Assembly: GCA_022360355.1 (NCBI GenBank)
Contig: JAKSCY010000070.1
Span: forward strand, 1-17,494
Length of the DNA: 17,494 nt
Origin: Chlorobiales bacterium
Lineage (GTDB): Bacteria; Bacteroidota; Chlorobiia; Chlorobiales; Chlorobiaceae
Direction: 5' to 3'
Made by a program: the position numbers and the translations under genes. Under the pieces are notes generated by a model. It saw nothing but the letters and a program-made list of their open reading frames with translations. It was not told where the DNA came from and searched no databases. Shown one piece after another: positions 13,971 to 17,494 of the stretch. Position 1 is the stretch's first letter. Every line of letters starts with the position of its first letter.

Positions 13971-15044
13971 ATGTCGTTTAAACCTATCTCCGATATCGGC
14001 GAGTTCGGACTTATAGACCGTATTGCCGCGATTGCCGCACCTACGCTCGATGCCGCACCCGGTCTTATTGAAGGCATCGGTGATGACTGTGCCGTTTATG
14101 AGCTTTCAAAGTCGGTGCTACAGTTGGCAACAACCGATCTGCTGCTTGAACATGTTCATTTCGATCTGCTGACCACTCCCCTGCATCACCTTGGCAGCAA
14201 GGCCATCAGCGTTAATGTTTCAGACATCTGCGCAATGAATGCCAAACCGCGTTATGCTCTGGTTTCGATAGCCCTTCCGTCAAAAGCATCGATCGAATTT
14301 GTCGAAACTGTTTACCGCGGCATGAGTGAAACAGCCAGGCTTTACAACACTGCCCTGGCAGGCGGGGACACATCGGCATCCTCGGCCGGAGTCGCCATAT
14401 CCGTCATGGTTGCAGGTGAAGTCGAAAAGAAAAAAATATCCTATCGAAAAGGAGCCCAACCTGGAGACCTTGTCTGTGTAACAGGTTCCCTTGGAGGAGC
14501 AGTTGCCGGTCTCAGGGTTCTCATGCGGGAAAAGAACATCATGCTTGAACATATAAAGCATGGAGAACCCTATGACAACGATGTCATGAGCAATCTCAGT
14601 GAGTACGATGAAGCCATCCGCCGGCAACTCCTTCCGTCCGCACGCATGGACATCATCGACTTCTTTCACAAGCAAAACATCGTCCCTACATCGATGATCG
14701 ACATTTCAGACGGTCTTGCCTCCGACCTCGCCCATATCTGCAAATGTTCGGGGGTGGGAGCGTATATCGAAGAAAGCCGGATTCCCATCCATTCACAGAC
14801 CAGACATATCGCAGACGAGTTCCAGGAAGACGCAGTTAACTACGCACTGACCGGCGGAGAAGACTACCAGCTTCTTTTCACCCTGAAAACAGAGCAGTTT
14901 GCCGCCATAGCATCACACCCTGATATCACTGTTATAGGAAAGATCACCCCGGAAAAGGAAAGCATGTTACTCTGCGACATTTACGGCATGAATGTGGATA
15001 TGAAAACGATTGGAGGCTTCGATCATTTTAACCATAAAAAGTAA
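13971..15044 (+). CDS. thiL: Thiamine-monophosphate kinase
   Basis: A 357-residue enzyme that phosphorylates thiamine monophosphate with ATP to make thiamine diphosphate, the last step of the cofactor pathway. The start motif is ISDIGEFGLIDRI. Mg-ATP ligands occur in GIGDDCAV (about 35-42) and TTDLLLEHVHF (about 54-64), then SDICAMNAKP, GGDTSAS, VTGSLGGAVAGL, the glycine-rich ATP motif SMIDISDGLASDL and LTGGEDYQLLF near the C-terminus. All belong to the PurM/ThiL fold. ATG 13971 begins exactly at the family start; no strong ribosome-binding site precedes it. No other thiamine gene is in the window. The stop is followed by 144 bases with no recognisable gene before the tRNA. Confidence 0.96.
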   Translation: MSFKPISDIGEFGLIDRIAAIAAPTLDAAPGLIEGIGDDCAVYELSKSVLQLATTDLLLEHVHFDLLTTPLHHLGSKAISVNVSDICAMNAKPRYALVSIALPSKASIEFVETVYRGMSETARLYNTALAGGDTSASSAGVAISVMVAGEVEKKKISYRKGAQPGDLVCVTGSLGGAVAGLRVLMREKNIMLEHIKHGEPYDNDVMSNLSEYDEAIRRQLLPSARMDIIDFFHKQNIVPTSMIDISDGLASDLAHICKCSGVGAYIEESRIPIHSQTRHIADEFQEDAVNYALTGGEDYQLLFTLKTEQFAAIASHPDITVIGKITPEKESMLLCDIYGMNVDMKTIGGFDHFNHKK

Positions 15045-15188
15045 CAAAGTGCTCCCATACTCTCTTTCAACTCCGAAACCCGATGAGTTCAGTATACTGC
15101 CACATTTCACACATGAACAAACGGACGGTTCTTTTGCTAATTTCCGTGAAGATATTAAATTGATCGTCCCGTTACGCAGCAGTACATT

Positions 15189-15277
15189 GCCGAAGTGGCG
15201 GAACTGGTAGACGCCCAGGACTTAAAATCCTGTGTTCAGCAATGGACGTGCGGGTTCGATTCCCGCCTTCGGCACCA
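15189..15277 (+). tRNA. tRNA-Leu (anticodon UAA), CCA encoded
   Basis: A complete class II tRNA cloverleaf. The acceptor GCCGAAG (15189-15195) pairs with CTTCGGC (15267-15273). The anticodon stem CAGGA/TCCTG encloses CTTAAAA, placing the anticodon TAA at 15223-15225. A 17-base variable region (15233-15249) can form a short arm. The T stem GCGGG/CCCGC encloses TTCGATT. Discriminator A is followed by an encoded CCA. The long variable arm and anticodon both indicate leucine. A candidate promoter upstream is weak (TTGCTA at 15134, TTAAAT at 15155) and is not called. Confidence 0.97.
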
Positions 15278-15369
15278 TTTCCGGTCAACATGAAAACTTT
15301 GTTCATGCATATCTCCGACGATCCAGACACTTCCCCCTTCTTTGTCTTGCTCACCAAGCTCCATATCAC

Positions 15370-16734
15370 ATGAGTTCAGAACCAACCAAGATCCTGTTAA
15401 GCGAGGATGAAATGCCTCGCCAATGGTACAACATCCAGGCAGATCTGCCGACCCCTCTGCTTCCACCGGTCGGGACAAACGGACAGCCTATCAAGCCCGA
15501 AGACCTTGCGCCGGTTTTTCCCATGAACATCATCGAACAGGAACTCAGCACCGAACGCTGGATTACCATTCCCGAAGAAGTACGGGAAATTCTCACGCTC
15601 TGGCGCCCGTCTCCGCTTTACAGAGCCAAAAGGCTTGAAAAAGCCCTCAATACACCGGCCAGAATCTACTACAAAAACGAAGGTGTATCTCCTGCCGGGA
15701 GTCACAAACCGAACAGCGCTGTCGCACAGGCATATTACAACCGGGAGTTCGGGATCAAATACCTGACAACCGAGACCGGCGCGGGACAATGGGGGAGCGC
15801 TCTTGCCATGAGCTGCAAACTCATCGGGATCGAGTGCAAGGTATACATGGTCCGGATCAGTTTTGATCAGAAACCTTTGAGAAAAATCATGATGAAAACC
15901 TGGGGTGCAGACTGTATCCCAAGCCCAAGCGAGACTACTGAAATCGGTCGCAAGATACTGTCAGAACAGCCGGATACTCCCGGGAGTCTCGGTATTGCCA
16001 TCAGCGAGGCGATTGAAAAAGCTGTCCAGCGCGAGGATACCCGTTATTCGCTTGGAAGCGTACTGAATCATGTCATGCTCCACCAGACCATTATCGGCCT
16101 CGAAGCACAAAAACAGTTTGAGAAAATCAATGCGTATCCGGACGTCGTTATAGGGTGTGCAGGCGGAGGATCAAACTTCGCCGGCATCAGCTTTCCGTTC
16201 GTTCACGATAAAATCAACGGTAGAGATCTGCGCATAGTTGCCACAGAACCGGAAGCCTGTCCGACACTGACGAGAGGCCCCTACATTTACGACTCGGGAG
16301 ACGTTGCCAAAATGACTCCCCTGCTGGCAATGCACAGTCTTGGCCATGGGTTCATCCCTCCTGCGATTCATGCCGGCGGCCTTCGGTATCACGGCATGGC
16401 ACCGTTGGTCAGCCATGTACTGCAGCATGGCCTGATCGAAGCAAGTTCATTGCCGCAAACAGAATGCTATAAGGCAGCGTTGCTCTTTGCCCATACCGAA
16501 GGGTCCATTCCCGCTCCTGAAACATCTCACGCCATTGCCCAAACCATCCGGGAAGCAAACCAGGCACGAGAAGAAGGCAAAGAAAAGGTTATTCTGATGA
16601 ACTGGTCCGGCCACGGGCTCATGGATCTTCAGGGTTATGACGCATTCATGTCGGGAAAGCTCGAAGACTACGCGCTACCGGATGAACTGCTCCAGCAATC
16701 CCTTGCAGCCGTCAAGGATCACCCGAAACCATAG
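15370..16734 (+). CDS. trpB: TrpB2-type tryptophan synthase beta-like PLP enzyme
   Basis: A 454-residue PLP enzyme of the TrpB2 group. It probably condenses indole with serine, or acts on O-phosphoserine in some relatives; the substrate here is not proven. Family marks are [20 protein letters not shown] at the N-terminus, [15 protein letters not shown] with the PLP-binding Lys113, [12 protein letters not shown], the phosphate-binding [11 protein letters not shown] and [10 protein letters not shown], and [11 protein letters not shown] near the end. TrpB2 proteins are longer than TrpB1 (about 400) because of the N-terminal extension seen here. The frame is open upstream through the tRNA, but ATG 15370 fits the family. 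ATG 15412 has a better GAGGA upstream yet would cut the conserved ILLSEDE segment. No trpA is adjacent, consistent with a stand-alone indole-salvage role (inference). It begins 92 bases after the tRNA and ends in a strong hairpin shared with clpC. Confidence 0.93.
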   Translation: MSSEPTKILLSEDEMPRQWYNIQADLPTPLLPPVGTNGQPIKPEDLAPVFPMNIIEQELSTERWITIPEEVREILTLWRPSPLYRAKRLEKALNTPARIYYKNEGVSPAGSHKPNSAVAQAYYNREFGIKYLTTETGAGQWGSALAMSCKLIGIECKVYMVRISFDQKPLRKIMMKTWGADCIPSPSETTEIGRKILSEQPDTPGSLGIAISEAIEKAVQREDTRYSLGSVLNHVMLHQTIIGLEAQKQFEKINAYPDVVIGCAGGGSNFAGISFPFVHDKINGRDLRIVATEPEACPTLTRGPYIYDSGDVAKMTPLLAMHSLGHGFIPPAIHAGGLRYHGMAPLVSHVLQHGLIEASSLPQTECYKAALLFAHTEGSIPAPETSHAIAQTIREANQAREEGKEKVILMNWSGHGLMDLQGYDAFMSGKLEDYALPDELLQQSLAAVKDHPKP

Positions 16735-16736
16735 AA

Positions 16737-16752
16737 AGTAGTGACGAGTAAC
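16737..16752 (+). repeat. GTGACRA-type repeat after trpB2
   Basis: AGTAGTGACGAGTAACC begins two bases after the trpB2 stop. AAGTAGTGAC is identical to the start of the array at the coaBC end (4664-4672), and GACGAGT matches its second unit. It sits between the stop codon and the terminator hairpin. Confidence 0.5.
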
Positions 16753-16753
16753 C

Positions 16754-16790
16754 AAACAAAAGGCAGCTGAAACTCAGCTGCCTTTTGTTT
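16754..16790. terminator. Bidirectional intrinsic terminator between trpB2 and clpC
   Basis: A perfect 17-bp stem (16754-16770 with 16774-16790) encloses a three-base loop AAC. The arms start AAACAAAAGGCAGCTGA and end in a T-rich stretch, so U-rich tails can form in both directions. Both genes converge on it; its last base is also the first base of the clpC stop codon on the minus strand. Confidence 0.93.
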
Positions 16791-17494
16791 TACTGATCCT
16801 TGCCGTTTGTCAGCTCTTCGTCAATTGGTTCCTTCTGCCTTTTCTTTTTCGAGGTATCGGACACCTTCACAAACTTCAGCTTGTCGTTTTTCTCGTCGTA
16901 GGAAATCCTGACCGTACTTCCTTCAGGAAACTTGCCTTTCAACATTTCTTCGGCAAGAGAATCTTCGACATTTCGCTGCATAGCCCTCTTTAACGGTCTT
17001 GCTCCGAACTTCTGGTCATAACCTTTTTCTACCAGATATTCCTTGGCCTTATCATCAATGCTGACCTCTATACCCATCTCATGCAGCCTCTTGAACAGCT
17101 TGCCCGAGATAATGTCGATAATCTCGAAAATATGTTTCTTTTCAAGCTGGTGGAAAACAATGGTATCGTCAATCCGGTTAAGAAATTCAGGATTGAATAC
17201 CCGCTTCAGTGCATCCTCCACCGTCGATTTCATCGACTTGTAACTGCTTTCAGCTGCATCGCCGGACGCAAAGCCCATACCGCTTCCGATACTCTTGATA
17301 TCCTTGGCACCGATATTAGAGGTCATGATAATGATTGTGTTCCGGAAATCCACCTTTCGGCCCAGCCCGTCGGTCAGGACACCTTCATCGAGAACCTGCA
17401 GCAGAATATTGAACACATCGGGATGAGCTTTTTCAATTTCGTCGATCAACACGACCGAGTAAGGCTTCCTGCGGACCTTCTCTGTAAGCTGTCC
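16790..17494 (-). CDS. clpC: ClpC-type AAA+ ATPase, C-terminal part (5' end outside window)
   Basis: This is the end of a Clp/Hsp100 unfoldase that feeds proteins to ClpP. About 234 residues are visible, in frame to the window edge. They cover the second AAA+ module: KPYSVVLIDEIEKAHPDVF (Walker B), LLQVLDEGVLTDGLGRKVDF, TSNIGAKDI (sensor 1), FNPEFLNRIDD (arginine finger region) and GYDQKFGARPLKRAMQRNVE (sensor 2). The end is a lysine-rich polar tail (SKKKRQKEPIDEELTNG). ClpC rather than ClpB is preferred because of the IKSIGSGMGFAS insert and the short tail, but the distinguishing N-terminal and middle domains are outside the window. It converges with trpB2 through a shared terminator. Confidence 0.92.
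   Translation of the reverse strand, partial: GQLTEKVRRKPYSVVLIDEIEKAHPDVFNILLQVLDEGVLTDGLGRKVDFRNTIIIMTSNIGAKDIKSIGSGMGFASGDAAESSYKSMKSTVEDALKRVFNPEFLNRIDDTIVFHQLEKKHIFEIIDIISGKLFKRLHEMGIEVSIDDKAKEYLVEKGYDQKFGARPLKRAMQRNVEDSLAEEMLKGKFPEGSTVRISYDEKNDKLKFVKVSDTSKKKRQKEPIDEELTNGKDQ

Noticed and set aside
15189..15277. tRNA-Leu 3' end as an attachment site for an integrated island
   Set aside because: No duplicated tRNA end and no integrase is present; a housekeeping gene follows directly.
15232..15369. trpB2 start at 15232 inside the tRNA gene
   Set aside because: It would overlap tRNA-Leu, and the added residues have no resemblance to TrpB2 proteins.

Overview
The window looks like chromosomal housekeeping DNA from a Gram-negative bacterium, most likely a green sulfur bacterium or close relative (Chlorobiota). 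This is inferred from the protein styles: a TamB-like C-terminus of the Bacteroidota/Chlorobiota type, a CoaBC with a PAMD motif, a stand-alone TrpB2, a short FtsY, ClpC in an organism that also has TamB, and middling G+C. No single gene proves the genus.

Layout. Plus strand, 1-9340: the 3' part of a tamB-like gene (outer-membrane biogenesis), an intact four-helix-bundle (S23/IVP family) gene inside a repeat-bounded cassette, coaBC (coenzyme A synthesis), a second four-helix-bundle cassette that is broken, a family-4 uracil-DNA glycosylase, dnaB (replicative helicase) and ptsI (PTS enzyme I). Minus strand, 9343-12210: a PpiD/SurA-like periplasmic folding factor preceded by pcm (isoaspartyl repair methyltransferase). 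A DUF123-type GIY-YIG gene diverges from pcm. Then ftsY (minus) diverges from thiL (plus), followed by a tRNA-Leu(UAA) gene and trpB2 (plus). The 3' end of clpC (minus) converges on trpB2 through a perfect 17-bp hairpin. There is no gene-free stretch above 300 bases; the longest, 4694-5271, holds the broken cassette.

The conserved genes show no metabolic operon; they are individual replication, repair, cofactor and envelope-quality-control functions. The unusual content lies between them, in 2.8-5.3 kb. Two four-helix-bundle genes of different subfamilies bracket coaBC, each with its own repeat signature. The first is flanked by 30-bp direct repeats of a TCGGAATCGGG-type sequence, with a third inverted copy that can form a hairpin in its leader. 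The second is flanked by inverted arrays of a GTGACRA heptad. It has a one-base frameshift and, near its 3' end, a 142-bp MITE-like insertion with 17-bp terminal inverted repeats and a 4-bp ATAA target duplication. Removing the insertion and restoring one base gives a normal 119-residue family member, so the history of damage can be read directly.

The same heptad sequence also appears at the 3' ends of coaBC, ptsI and trpB2, and weakly after dnaB. In coaBC and ptsI it supplies the last codons and the stop. No clear defence island, CRISPR array, integrase or phage is present. The best candidate for something under-described is the pairing of small four-helix-bundle genes with family-specific short repeats as non-autonomous cassettes.
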